From JAZQLP01 sp045542755 (GTDB taxonomy: Bacteria > Bacillota > Clostridia > Oscillospirales > UBA644): 16,663 nucleotides of DNA. Numbering within the stretch: position 1 is the stretch's first letter; each line of letters opens with the position of its first letter. A program made the position numbers and the translations under genes. The stretch covers positions 1 through 16,663 of the forward strand of contig JAZQLP010000043.1 in NCBI GenBank assembly GCA_045542755.1, given 5' to 3'. Below are positions 5,412-13,806 of this stretch, piece by piece. The notes below the pieces were generated by a model. The model was not told where the DNA came from. It saw nothing but the letters and a program-made list of their open reading frames with translations, and did not search any database.

Positions 5412-6113
5412 TTATAATATCTCTGAAAGCTTTAACGTACCCGAATAAAGAGATTTTCCACATATAGCACCGTATATGCCCATGGTCTTAAGCCTATCAA
5501 TATGCTCTTTATTCTTAATACCGCCACTGGCAGTTATGTCCATTGATACAGCCTTTGAAAGCTTTTCAAGGTGATCAAAATTAGGCCCTGCAAGAGTACC
5601 GTCGGTTTGAATATCGGTATAGATTATATGTTTTACACCAATATCTTCCATCATTTTTGCAAACGTTATATAATCAACGTTTGATGTGGTAGTCCAGCCC
5701 CACCCCTTAACGATACCGTTATCAGCATCAATACCTATACTTATTCGTTCAGAATACTTTTTAACGGCTTCCTTTGTAAAATCCATATCGGTAAGAGCCG
5801 CAGTACCGAGGATAATGCGGTCAAGCCCTGCTTCAACGTATGAGTCAATATGGGCCATAGTACGTATTCCGCCGCCTATCTCACAAAACATTCCCGTCTG
5901 GGCTTTTATATCGGTAATAACTTTCATATTTACGGGTTTCCCCTCAAGAGAACCGTCAAGATCAACTATATGAAGATTAGTTGCGCCCTGAGATTTAAAG
6001 TCAAGGGCAGCCTTAAGGGGGCTTTCATACACCTTTGATACTGTATCAAAATCACCCTTAAAAAGTCTTACACACTCGCCGTTTTTTATGTCAGTTGCAG
6101 GAAATATCTGCAT
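5412..6113 (-). CDS. hisA: ProFAR isomerase (phosphoribosylformimino-5-aminoimidazole carboxamide ribotide isomerase)
   Basis: A 233-residue (beta/alpha)8 barrel that performs an Amadori rearrangement of ProFAR to PRFAR, the substrate of HisF-HisH. The catalytic Asp8 lies in FPATDIKNGECVRL and the second acid in IIYTDIQTDGTLAGPN (Asp167). The phosphate loops are EIGGGIRT (78-85) and ITASGGIK (193-200). It is slightly shorter than the usual 240-245 residues, mostly near the C-terminus, with no sign of damage. Its ATG overlaps the hisH stop by one base (TAATG), so translation is probably coupled. hisF follows 14 bp on. Confidence 0.97.
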   Translation of the reverse strand: MQIFPATDIKNGECVRLFKGDFDTVSKVYESPLKAALDFKSQGATNLHIVDLDGSLEGKPVNMKVITDIKAQTGMFCEIGGGIRTMAHIDSYVEAGLDRIILGTAALTDMDFTKEAVKKYSERISIGIDADNGIVKGWGWTTTSNVDYITFAKMMEDIGVKHIIYTDIQTDGTLAGPNFDHLEKLSKAVSMDITASGGIKNKEHIDRLKTMGIYGAICGKSLYSGTLKLSEIL

Positions 6114-6727
6114 TATTCAACGTCCTTTCCGCAAAAGCAGAATTTTCGGATAATATTCAGTCCCATGTCTCCGCTTTTTTCGGGGTGGAACTGCATACCC
6201 CATACGTTTCCTTTTCTCACCGCGGCAACTATTTTTTTGCCATATTGAGTATAGGCCGTCACGTTTTCAGAGGGAGTAATTGCCTCAAAGGAATGGACAA
6301 AATAATAGTAATTATCCTCTGCTCCTTCCAATAACGGATCCTCTTCATTTAAAATAAGGCTGTTCCATCCCATATGAGGAATCTTCAAGCCTTCGCTAAA
6401 TGCAATAGGACATACCTCTCCTTCAATCAGACCAAGGCCTTCGCACTCGCAAAACTCGTGACCCTTCTCAAACAAAAGCTGCATACCAAGGCATATACCA
6501 AGAAACGGACGATTACCTATTTTAGTTTTCAGATAATCAAAAAGCCCCTTATCCTTAAGCGCTTTTACAGCGTCGGGGAAAGCTCCGACGCCGGGTAAAA
6601 TAATACCGTCACAAACATCAAGGGCTTCAGGCGTTTCGCATACGACATACTCAGCTCCAACGTAATGAAGAGCTTTTTCTACGGAACGAAGGTTTCCCGC
6701 GCCGTAATCAACAATACCTATTTTCAT
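6113..6727 (-). CDS. hisH: Imidazole glycerol phosphate synthase, glutamine amidotransferase subunit
   Basis: A 204-residue class I glutaminase that supplies ammonia to HisF through the barrel. The catalytic triad is visible: nucleophile Cys79 in LGICLGMQLLF, and His181 with Glu183 in MQFHPEKSG. The PGVGAF oxyanion-strand motif (45-50) and the VHSF motif (144-147) are also present. The start overlaps the hisB stop by one base (TAATG) and the stop overlaps the hisA start in the same way, so hisB-hisH-hisA look translationally coupled. Length is typical for bacterial HisH. Confidence 0.97.
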   Translation of the reverse strand: MKIGIVDYGAGNLRSVEKALHYVGAEYVVCETPEALDVCDGIILPGVGAFPDAVKALKDKGLFDYLKTKIGNRPFLGICLGMQLLFEKGHEFCECEGLGLIEGEVCPIAFSEGLKIPHMGWNSLILNEEDPLLEGAEDNYYYFVHSFEAITPSENVTAYTQYGKKIVAAVRKGNVWGMQFHPEKSGDMGLNIIRKFCFCGKDVE

Positions 6728-7308
6728 TAAAGAACACCCTTTGCAGACAACTCTTCGTTACTACCTGTGGGAGATACGGCCACTCTGACGGCATGAGCGA
6801 AGGCCTTAAAGATAGCCTCTATGCAATGATGAGCATTGTCACCGTAATTAAGGTTGATATGAAGAGTGGTATCTGAATTCATAGCAAACGCCCTGAAGAA
6901 TTCTCTTACCATACAAGTATCAAATTCTCCCACGCGTTCAGAGGTAAATTCTGCATTAAAGACGAGATAAGCTCTACCTGAAATATCAATGGAAGCCATG
7001 GCAAGAGCCTCGTCCATAGGAATATAAAATGTACCGTATCGTGCAAGGCCTTTTTTGTTAGAGAGCGCTTCGGAAAAGGCTTTTCCGAAGACGATACCGA
7101 TATCCTCTACCGTATGATGACAGTCAACCTTTAAATCGCCCTTGCACTGTAATTCAATATCAATACCCGAATGTACGCAAAGGCTGTTAAGCATATGGTC
7201 AAAAAAGCCAATTCCGCTTGTACCATTAAAAATACCTTTTCCGTCTATATTTAAAGACAAAGTTATATCGGTTTCTTTGGTTTTTCTTATAATAAGAGCT
7301 TTTCTCAT
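6727..7308 (-). CDS. hisB: Imidazoleglycerol-phosphate dehydratase
   Basis: A 193-residue manganese enzyme that dehydrates imidazole glycerol phosphate to imidazole acetol phosphate, the sixth step of the pathway. Both metal-binding His clusters are visible: DCHHTVEDIG (62-71) and GDNAHHCIEA (156-165). The GFFDHML (34-40) and VREFFRAFA (134-142) blocks are also family signatures. The length is that of the monofunctional enzyme. There is no N-terminal HAD phosphatase domain as in the bifunctional E. coli HisB, so the phosphatase step is not encoded here. The gene lies 26 bp after hisC, with an AGGA about 12 nt before the ATG. Confidence 0.97.
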   Translation of the reverse strand: MRKALIIRKTKETDITLSLNIDGKGIFNGTSGIGFFDHMLNSLCVHSGIDIELQCKGDLKVDCHHTVEDIGIVFGKAFSEALSNKKGLARYGTFYIPMDEALAMASIDISGRAYLVFNAEFTSERVGEFDTCMVREFFRAFAMNSDTTLHINLNYGDNAHHCIEAIFKAFAHAVRVAVSPTGSNEELSAKGVL

Positions 7309-7334
7309 AACGATTCTTCATCCTATAATAAAGA

Positions 7335-8375
7335 TTATTTTAAAATATCGCTTATCTCCTTAAAGACATCCAGCAATCTTTCCACTTCTTCGGGCAAGCC
7401 TGCCGAAATACGAAGCGCATCCTTAAAGCATCTGACAACGATTCCTTTTTGAAGCAACTTGTCCGCTATTGTCTGCGCCTTTGAGGTCTTCACGTAAACA
7501 AAGTTTGCACAGGTGGGATACACAACAAAATCCGCATTGTTATAGGCGCATAAGCCGTCGTACAAAATATCCCGTGAAGCCTTTATACTCTCCACTCTTT
7601 TTTTCGCAAGGGGTTTATTTTTAAGGATAATCTCGCCTATCACTTGAGAAATGGAATTGAGATTATAAGGAGATTTGAGAGTTTTAATAACGTCTACATT
7701 TTCTTTTGAAGACACGGCAAATCCTACACGAATGGAAGCACATCCAAAGCTCTTGGAAAGGGTTTTGAGCACCATCAAATTTTTACGCTTTGAAGCTTCA
7801 GTAATAACGCTTTCATCTGCAAAGTCCATATAGGCCTCATCTACAATGAGAAGCCCTTCCACATTATCAGCCAGTGTCAATACATCCTTTGCCGATAAAA
7901 TCTGTCCCGTGGGATTACAGGGATTTGAGAAGATAATGACCTCGGAGCCTTTTGCAAAAGAGGCAAATTCCATAACGTCAAATCCATCTACAGCACCTTT
8001 ATCGAAGACTCTTACCTCATTTTCTCCCAAAGTGGAATAAAATGAATACATGGAAAAGTCAGGCTTGGTTACAGTAACCACTCCGCCCTTTTTCAGTGAA
8101 ACGGATAAGATTAAGGAAAGCAGCTCGTCCGAGCCGTTGCCCGCAACCACACATTCCTCATTAACACCGTAATAATCGGCAAATGCAGAGCAGAGTTTCG
8201 TTGCAGAAGGGTCAGGATATCTGTCAAAATCAAGATTGCGTATTCTTTTAAATATCTCCTCTTTTATACTGTATGGCAAATCGTAGGGACTCTCGTTTGC
8301 ATCCAAACGAATCTGACCGGGGGTATATGTAAAAGGAATATAAGGCTCAAAGCCTTTAATTTTATCACCGAACAT
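7335..8375 (-). CDS. hisC: Histidinol-phosphate aminotransferase
   Basis: A 346-residue fold-type I PLP enzyme that transaminates imidazole acetol phosphate to histidinol phosphate using glutamate. The PLP-binding Lys208 is in LKTLSKSFG. Other conserved elements are ANESPYDLP (26-34), RYPDPSA (52-58), GNGSDELL (79-86), SNPCNPTG (150-157) and the cofactor Asp in VDEAYMDF (178-185). The length is typical. It follows hisD by 33 bp, the widest gap inside the operon, with SD AAAGG about 10 nt before the ATG. A CCTT upstream could pair weakly with this SD. Some HisC enzymes also act on aromatic substrates; the operon setting points to histidine. Confidence 0.97.
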   Translation of the reverse strand: MFGDKIKGFEPYIPFTYTPGQIRLDANESPYDLPYSIKEEIFKRIRNLDFDRYPDPSATKLCSAFADYYGVNEECVVAGNGSDELLSLILSVSLKKGGVVTVTKPDFSMYSFYSTLGENEVRVFDKGAVDGFDVMEFASFAKGSEVIIFSNPCNPTGQILSAKDVLTLADNVEGLLIVDEAYMDFADESVITEASKRKNLMVLKTLSKSFGCASIRVGFAVSSKENVDVIKTLKSPYNLNSISQVIGEIILKNKPLAKKRVESIKASRDILYDGLCAYNNADFVVYPTCANFVYVKTSKAQTIADKLLQKGIVVRCFKDALRISAGLPEEVERLLDVFKEISDILK

Positions 8376-8408
8376 TAGTTACTAACCTTTCGCTTTAAGG
8401 CTATAAGT

Positions 8409-9704
8409 TTACTTATTATTAAGTCTCACCTTTATGGAATTTGCGTGAGCGCCAAGAGTTTCCTTATTGGCAAGCTTAATTATATCCTCGCCAACCTTTG
8501 CAAGAGCTTCCTTATTATAATAAATGTAAGAAGACTTCTTAACGAAAGAATCAACGGAAAGCTGGGAGAAGAATCTGGCAGTACCGGAAGTGGGCAATAC
8601 GTGATTGGGGCCTGCCATATAGTCGCCCAGAGGTTCGGGAGAGTTCTCACCGAGGAATACGGAGCCTGCGTTTCTTACGGCATCAAGCTTATCAAAGGGA
8701 TCCTTGATCATAAGCTCAAGGTGCTCGGGAGCCATATAGTTTGCGGCCTTAATAGCGGAATCTACGTCACAAACGATTATGCCGCTGGCATTTGCAAGAG
8801 CTTCTGCTGCAATTTCCTTACGGGGAAGAGCTTCAAGCTGCACTGCAAGCTCTTCTCTGACCTTATTGGCAAGCTCTTCAGATGTACAGAAAAGAAGTGA
8901 AGATGCAAGTTTATCGTGTTCAGCCTGAGAAAGCATATCTGCCGCAAGATAAACGGGATTAGCAGTTTCGTCAGCTATAATAAGTATTTCGGAAGGACCG
9001 GCAACGGAATCAATATCAACCTTACCGTACAAAAGCTTTTTAGCGGTGGCAACATAGATATTACCGGGGCCGACGATCTTGTCAACCTTGGAAATAGTTT
9101 CGGTACCGTAAGCCAAAGCCGCAATAGCCTGAGCACCGCCAACGGTATAAACCTTATCAACACCTGCTATTTTCGCCGCGGCCAAAATGTTCTTAAACTC
9201 CTTCTTGTCGGTGGGAGGAGTTACCATAATGATTTCTTTAACACCGGCAACCTTTGCGGGAATAGCGGTCATAAGAACGGAGGAAGGATAGAATGCAGTT
9301 CCGCCGGGGATGTATATACCTACTCTTTCAAGGGGGATAACTCTCTGACCTACTATAGTGCCGTCACCGGTAACCGCATAGCCGTTCTGTTTTTGTTTTT
9401 CATGATATTCAAATATCTTCTTTGCGGCGGCCTCTATAGTTACAGAGTGTCCGTTGCAATAGTAGCTATCCTTTATCTTCTTTTGGGAAACTTCGAAGTT
9501 TTCGGGATCCTTACCATCAAACTTAAGGCAATAGTCATGGAGGGCGGCGTCACCTCTTTTAGCAACGTCGGCAATTATCTCGGAAACGGCAATTTCTACC
9601 TCTTTTTCCTTTGCCTCTCCCCTATCTTTAAGGGAATCCAAAAACTCATATTCAGCTACGCCGTCAGCTTTAATTATTCTTACGATTTCATTACTCATAT
9701 CCAT
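8409..9704 (-). CDS. hisD: Histidinol dehydrogenase
   Basis: An enzyme of about 431 residues that oxidises histidinol to histidine in two NAD-dependent steps, the last of the pathway. Numbering from the start chosen here, the catalytic Glu-His pair is in MAPEHLEL (327-328). The zinc ligands expected for the family are Gln260 and His263 in SQAEHDK, Asp361 in LGDYMAGPNH and His420 near the C-terminus. The signature GPNHVLPTSGTARF is intact. Three in-frame ATGs occur within 15 bp (9710, 9704, 9698). The only SD, AAGGA, touches the first, is about 5 nt from the second and about 11 nt from the third, so 9704 is preferred. The gene follows hisG closely. Confidence 0.97.
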   Translation of the reverse strand: MDMSNEIVRIIKADGVAEYEFLDSLKDRGEAKEKEVEIAVSEIIADVAKRGDAALHDYCLKFDGKDPENFEVSQKKIKDSYYCNGHSVTIEAAAKKIFEYHEKQKQNGYAVTGDGTIVGQRVIPLERVGIYIPGGTAFYPSSVLMTAIPAKVAGVKEIIMVTPPTDKKEFKNILAAAKIAGVDKVYTVGGAQAIAALAYGTETISKVDKIVGPGNIYVATAKKLLYGKVDIDSVAGPSEILIIADETANPVYLAADMLSQAEHDKLASSLLFCTSEELANKVREELAVQLEALPRKEIAAEALANASGIIVCDVDSAIKAANYMAPEHLELMIKDPFDKLDAVRNAGSVFLGENSPEPLGDYMAGPNHVLPTSGTARFFSQLSVDSFVKKSSYIYYNKEALAKVGEDIIKLANKETLGAHANSIKVRLNNK

Positions 9705-9721
9705 ATCCATCCTTGTACGTT

Positions 9722-10372
9722 TCAGATATTCAATAAATCTGCAAAGGCGTCAATCTCGGCCTTTCTCATCTTCATAGCGGCAATATTCACTATAACTCTT
9801 GCAGATATGTCGCAAATAGTATCAATAACTTCAAGTCCGTTTTCCTTAAGAGTCGTACCCGTCTCTACTATATCCACTATACCGTGAGCAAAGCCCAAGA
9901 CAGGTGCTGTCTCAACGGAGCCTTCTATTTTTATAATGTCAACGTCGGTATTGTTTTTCGCAAAATACTCTCTTGCAATATTTTCGAACTTGGTTGCAAT
10001 TATTTTTTTCTCATAGGAGTCAAAAAAGAGAGCGGGATTTTCCGCATATTCTTTCTTACCTGCAAAGGCCATTCGGCAACGGCCAAAACCAAGGTCGGCA
10101 ATTTCATAAAAGCTCTTGCCGTGCTCCATTATGGTATCCTTACCTACCACTCCTATATCACACATTCCGTGTTCAACGTATGTAATTACGTCCAAGGGCT
10201 TAACCAAAATAACCTCGGCAGTTATATCTCCGAAGGTTATGGGGAATACCAACTTTCTTCCCTTATCACGGAGGGCTGAGCAATCTATTCCCTTACTTTC
10301 AAAAAGACTTACTGTCTTTTCTTCAAGTCGACCCTTTGTAAGGGCAATTCGCAAGGGTCTCGTATTATTCAT
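9722..10372 (-). CDS. hisG: ATP phosphoribosyltransferase catalytic subunit, short form
   Basis: A 216-residue enzyme that condenses ATP and PRPP to PR-ATP, the committed and normally feedback-regulated step. It has the start RIALTKGRLEEKT (8-20), the hinge region VITYVEHGMCDIGVVGKD, and the PRPP-binding loop DIVETGTTLKENGL. The C-terminal regulatory ACT-like domain of the long form is absent, which makes it the HisG-S type that works in a hetero-octamer with HisZ. This fits hisZ being directly upstream: the hisG ATG overlaps the hisZ TGA by 4 bp (ATGA), suggesting coupled translation and balanced subunit synthesis. Confidence 0.97.
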   Translation of the reverse strand: MNNTRPLRIALTKGRLEEKTVSLFESKGIDCSALRDKGRKLVFPITFGDITAEVILVKPLDVITYVEHGMCDIGVVGKDTIMEHGKSFYEIADLGFGRCRMAFAGKKEYAENPALFFDSYEKKIIATKFENIAREYFAKNNTDVDIIKIEGSVETAPVLGFAHGIVDIVETGTTLKENGLEVIDTICDISARVIVNIAAMKMRKAEIDAFADLLNI

Positions 10373-11532
10373 ATCTCGTATTCCATCCTTCCTGCAGAAG
10401 TAAGGCGAATAACCTTCTTAATACCTCTTACCTTTGCCTCATTTAAAGCATCGGCTTCAGTTTCCGCATAAGAGAACATAAACGATACTCCCTTATCGGA
10501 AAGGGCCTCAGCCTCAGCAAAAGCCTTAGCCTCGCAGTTTTCTGCGGCGTTAACCAAAATATCGGGAATTGAATCAGCGGTAGAGCCGCCTTTTTTTGCC
10601 TCGAATACGTTATCAATATTGATAGCAAAACCTATAGCGGGAAATGCTGTACCGTACTTCTCAAGCAGGTTATCATAACGGCCGCCTGAAAGAACGGCGC
10701 TTCCCGAATCAGTTATGTAGCCTCTGAAAATAATACCCGTATAATAATCAAGACTGTTTACTATACCCAAATCAAAATCTATATGATCGGCAAATCCGCA
10801 TTCCGACAGTTTGGAATACAACTGCTTAAGATAGTCAAGCATATCCTTGATTTTGGGAGAATCAACCATTTTGGCATATTGATCAAGTACGGAAACGTCA
10901 CCAAAATATCTGGGAAGCTTCTTTATAACCTCGGGAATATCCATGGCTTCAAGAGCAGCAAAGTTCTTTCTCTCGATATGTTCCTTGGCCTGTCCTGCCA
11001 ATTCGGGATTAATACCGTACTCTTCAACAAGTGTGGAGAAAAGCAAGCCGTAACCCAATTCAATACGGAAAGATGAATCGGTTTCAGCCAAGCTCTTTGC
11101 GGCCAATACAAGGATTTCTGTATCTGCGGAAATCCCTTTTGCGCCAATAAGCTCTACACCGCTCTGCGTGCTCTCAAGGGGCAGAGAATTAGCTCTTACA
11201 GTAGTCTGAGAATAACAAAGTCTGAAAGGTACGGTTGTATTTTTAAGTTTAGATGCGGCCACACGGGCAATGGGCATCGTACAGTCGGGGCGTATGGCCA
11301 ACCGTCTGTTCTTCTCATCGGAAAAGATATATATGTCTTCTTCCTTTATCATCTCTCCTACAGCATAGCCGGAAAAGACGTCCTTATATTCTATTATGGG
11401 GGTCATTATTTCGGCATATCCCCATTTTTTATATAACGAAAGCAGTGTATCTATTATCTTTCTTTTGAATTCACATTCTCCGAAAATATAGTCTACAGTT
11501 CCGTCCTTAATTACAGTATTAAGCTTTCTCAT
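10369..11532 (-). CDS. hisZ: ATP phosphoribosyltransferase regulatory subunit
   Basis: A 387-residue paralogue of histidyl-tRNA synthetase that binds the short HisG and makes it active and histidine-sensitive. The class II synthetase core is visible: motif 2-like PFRLCYSQTTVR (102-113) and motif 3-like LSGGRYDNLLEKYG with GFAINIDNVF (281-310). LDYYTGIIFRGY (261-272) stands where true HisRS has the LVRGLDYYT histidine-binding element. The last 65 residues form an alpha/beta region resembling a shortened anticodon-binding domain. It is the first gene of the his operon. The SD is poor (GTGAG about 15-18 nt upstream), so the ATG was chosen because MRKLNTVIKDG aligns with typical HisZ starts. Confidence 0.95.
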   Translation of the reverse strand: MRKLNTVIKDGTVDYIFGECEFKRKIIDTLLSLYKKWGYAEIMTPIIEYKDVFSGYAVGEMIKEEDIYIFSDEKNRRLAIRPDCTMPIARVAASKLKNTTVPFRLCYSQTTVRANSLPLESTQSGVELIGAKGISADTEILVLAAKSLAETDSSFRIELGYGLLFSTLVEEYGINPELAGQAKEHIERKNFAALEAMDIPEVIKKLPRYFGDVSVLDQYAKMVDSPKIKDMLDYLKQLYSKLSECGFADHIDFDLGIVNSLDYYTGIIFRGYITDSGSAVLSGGRYDNLLEKYGTAFPAIGFAINIDNVFEAKKGGSTADSIPDILVNAAENCEAKAFAEAEALSDKGVSFMFSYAETEADALNEAKVRGIKKVIRLTSAGRMEYEI

Positions 11533-11566
11533 TGATAAGTACTGTCGCTCACTTTCAATTTTCGCT

Positions 11567-11588
11567 CCGCTTTATCAAGATAAAACGG
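11567..11588 (-). promoter_or_regulatory. Hairpin in the his operon leader
   Basis: In the minus-strand transcript, CCGTTTTA and TAAAGCGG can form an 8-bp stem (one G-U pair) with loop TCTTGA. It sits about 10 nt after the predicted start and about 35 nt before the hisZ ATG. There is no U-tract. The leader (about 64 nt) is too short for a T-box and lacks its conserved sequence. A role in RNA stability or regulation is speculative. Confidence 0.4.
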
Positions 11589-11602
11589 TAAATTACTAAA
11601 AC

Positions 11603-11631
11603 AGTATACCAGAATATACCGATTATGTCAA
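11603..11631 (-). promoter_or_regulatory. his operon promoter with overlapping inverted repeat
   Basis: On the minus strand: -35 TTGACA (11626-11631), a 17-bp spacer and -10 TATACT (11603-11608), a near-perfect sigma-A promoter. The spacer and -10 contain GTATA-N6-TATAC (11604-11619), a likely operator position where a repressor would block RNA polymerase. A TrpR-family HisR/YerC type regulator has been proposed for his genes in Firmicutes, but I cannot confirm that this is its motif. Confidence 0.85.
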
Positions 11632-11654
11632 TCCTTTTCACAGAAAAGTTGAAA

Positions 11655-12719
11655 CTATTTACAGAGTAATTCTATTTCTTCTGTGATCACTCGGAATATT
11701 TCTTCCTCGGAAATATCTTTTCTGTACAACTTTCCTTTTTTGAACAATACGTATTTTCCGTTTACCCCGGTCACACCGAGGTCAGCATCCGCTGCCTCAC
11801 CAGGGCCATTTACAACACAGCCCATAACGGCTATCTTCAAGGGCTTTTTAATATGGGAGAAGTTATTCTCTATATAATTTGCCAAAGTCTGAGTATCAGC
11901 GGTAGTTCTTCCGCAAGTAGGACAGGAAACAAGCTCTATACCGTCCATTTTAAGACCTACAGCCTTTAAAATATTGTTTGCCGCGTATATCTCTTCTACG
12001 GGAGGTGCTGTAAGAGAGACTCTTAATGTATCCCCTATACCATCCAAGAGTAAAGCACCTATGCCAACGGCAGATTTTATAATACCGCCACGGAGGGTTC
12101 CCGCTTCGGTAACGCCAATATGTAAGGGGAATCTTCCCTCTTTAAAATCAAGCTCCGTGTCATTTGCAAACAGTCTGTAGGCATCGACTGTCATTTTTAC
12201 CGAGCTTGCTTTCATTGATACTACGATATCTGTAAAATCCTCGGCTAACAAAAGATTTACGCTGTTTTTTGCACTTTCGCAAAGGGCCTGAGCAGTTCTG
12301 CCACCATACTTGGCTAAAAGAGCTTTTTCAACGGAACCCGAATTAACTCCCACACGAATAGGAATGCCCGCAGTCCTACAAGCAGAGGTAACAAGCTTTA
12401 TCTTGTCCTTTTCCATATTTCCGGGGTTTATTCTTATCTTATCAGCGCCGGCACTGACTGCAGCAAGGGCAGCCTTATAATCAAAGTGTATATCAGCAAC
12501 CAGAGGTATGCTAAGCTCTTTTTTAAGGCGGCCGAAGTTCTCGGCATCCTCGGCAGAAGGCACAGTTACTCGAAGTATCTGGCATCCTGCGTCCTGAAGT
12601 TCAAGAGCCTGTTTTTTTATATTTTCGAAGTCTGCGAGAGGAATATTACTCATAGACTGAATACTCACGGGAGCACCGCCACCTACGGGAACATTCCCCA
12701 CTAAAACCTGCCTTGTCAT
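11655..12719 (-). CDS. ispG: 4-hydroxy-3-methylbut-2-en-1-yl diphosphate synthase
   Basis: A 354-residue iron-sulfur enzyme of the MEP isoprenoid pathway that converts MEcPP to HMBPP. The N-terminal TIM-barrel part carries SIQSMSN (19-25), ADIHFDYKAAL (75-85) and ADKIRINPGN (92-101). The 4Fe-4S ligands are Cys266 and Cys269 in SCPTCGRT and Cys301 in GCVVNGPGEA, with Glu308 as the fourth ligand. The length is that of the typical bacterial two-domain form. A strong SD, AAGGAGGA, precedes the ATG, and the gene lies 14 bp after rseP. It is the last gene of the cluster. No U-tract terminator follows before the his promoter 23 bp further on. Confidence 0.97.
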   Translation of the reverse strand: MTRQVLVGNVPVGGGAPVSIQSMSNIPLADFENIKKQALELQDAGCQILRVTVPSAEDAENFGRLKKELSIPLVADIHFDYKAALAAVSAGADKIRINPGNMEKDKIKLVTSACRTAGIPIRVGVNSGSVEKALLAKYGGRTAQALCESAKNSVNLLLAEDFTDIVVSMKASSVKMTVDAYRLFANDTELDFKEGRFPLHIGVTEAGTLRGGIIKSAVGIGALLLDGIGDTLRVSLTAPPVEEIYAANNILKAVGLKMDGIELVSCPTCGRTTADTQTLANYIENNFSHIKKPLKIAVMGCVVNGPGEAADADLGVTGVNGKYVLFKKGKLYRKDISEEEIFRVITEEIELLCK

Positions 12720-12733
12720 ACAAATCCTCCTTA

Positions 12734-13768
12734 CTAATATATGGGGAAGAATATATCTTTAAATGCTATGACGACCATAAGAATGAGCAGAAGTATAAGT
12801 CCTACAAAATGAATTATTGCTTCAGCATCTCTGTTAACGGGCTTTTTGCGTATAGCCTCTATTACGAGAAATACTAATCTACCGCCATCAAGGGCAGGCA
12901 GAGGAAGAAGATTGATCACACAGAGATTTATTGAAATAAGAGCCATAAGAGATGCGAGACTTGCAAATCCGCTTGCGGCAGCTTCGGCTATAACCTGGGA
13001 AGTACCGATAGGTCCGGAAACGTACTTGAGGGATACTCGACCGGTTATCATATCAAAAAGTGATTCATACATCATTGTAACGTAAGATACCGTTCTAAAG
13101 AAAGTATGTCTTAAAACGGATCCGACGGTCTTTGTTTCAGCCATAACGTAAAAATCAGGCACGATAGAGGACATATCTTCACTTATCTGAATAAGAGGAA
13201 ACTGAACGTCATCAAGAAAAACCTTTTCCCCGTCACGCAAAACAGTTATATCTACGGATTCTTTCCCGTAGGTTCTTGAAAAAGCCCCTGAAATATCGGT
13301 ATAAATATTTACAGCCTTACCGTCGATCTTGATTATCTTATCGCCAACCTCAAGGCCGTATTCGTCCGACACGGCAGTGTCATAAAACTCAGCAACCGTA
13401 ACAGAGGGCAACTTACTCTCGGAAAGAACGAGAAAGAAGGTTATCACAAGAGCAATAAGAAGATTCATTATAGCTCCTGCGGCGACAACGAGTATTCTCT
13501 TCCAAACAGGTTTATTGCAAAATGCGCTGGGATCTTCACTCTCGTCGTCCTCCCCTTCCATTTTGCAGTAACCGCCTATGGGAAGAATTCTTACGGTAAA
13601 GAGAGTTTCTTTTCCTTTTCTCTTGAATATGGCGGGGCCCATACCCAATGCAAACTCAAGCACACGGATGCCGCTTTTTTTAGCAACGATAAAATGGCCG
13701 AATTCATGAACGAGTATAAGGATGCCCAGAACAAGAACCGTATAAAGTATCTGAAGTACAATGTTCAT
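12734..13768 (-). CDS. rseP: Site-2 protease family zinc metalloprotease RseP/RasP
   Basis: A 344-residue integral membrane protease that cuts substrates within the bilayer. In Firmicutes (RasP/YluC) these include anti-sigma factors and division proteins; the substrate here is unknown. The zinc motif HEFGH (21-25) lies in the first membrane segment. The second active-site element PALDGGRL (291-298) is near the C-terminus, and the GPIG element is at 252-255. A single PDZ domain spans about 117-186, followed by two or three C-terminal membrane segments. It sits between dxr and ispG, as in many Firmicutes. SD AAGGAA is about 9 nt before the ATG. Confidence 0.95.
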   Translation of the reverse strand: MNIVLQILYTVLVLGILILVHEFGHFIVAKKSGIRVLEFALGMGPAIFKRKGKETLFTVRILPIGGYCKMEGEDDESEDPSAFCNKPVWKRILVVAAGAIMNLLIALVITFFLVLSESKLPSVTVAEFYDTAVSDEYGLEVGDKIIKIDGKAVNIYTDISGAFSRTYGKESVDITVLRDGEKVFLDDVQFPLIQISEDMSSIVPDFYVMAETKTVGSVLRHTFFRTVSYVTMMYESLFDMITGRVSLKYVSGPIGTSQVIAEAAASGFASLASLMALISINLCVINLLPLPALDGGRLVFLVIEAIRKKPVNRDAEAIIHFVGLILLLILMVVIAFKDIFFPIY

Positions 13769-13806
13769 CTATATCAATTCCTTAGAGTAATCAATTATGA
13801 TTTAAA

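Noticed and set aside
5398..5463. Extended N-terminus of HisF overlapping hisA
   Set aside because: The extra 22 residues do not match the family, while MLAKRIIPCLD has an SD and places both catalytic Asp residues at positions 11 and 130.
8445..9887. Two long open frames on the plus strand (151 and 323 codons) opposite hisD
   Set aside because: They are antisense to a fully conserved hisD, lack recognisable domains or good SD sites, and result from codon use in hisD that rarely creates stops on the other strand.
11533..11602. T-box riboswitch or his-leader attenuator before hisZ
   Set aside because: The leader is only about 64 nt, lacks the conserved T-box sequence, has no run of His codons and no terminator.
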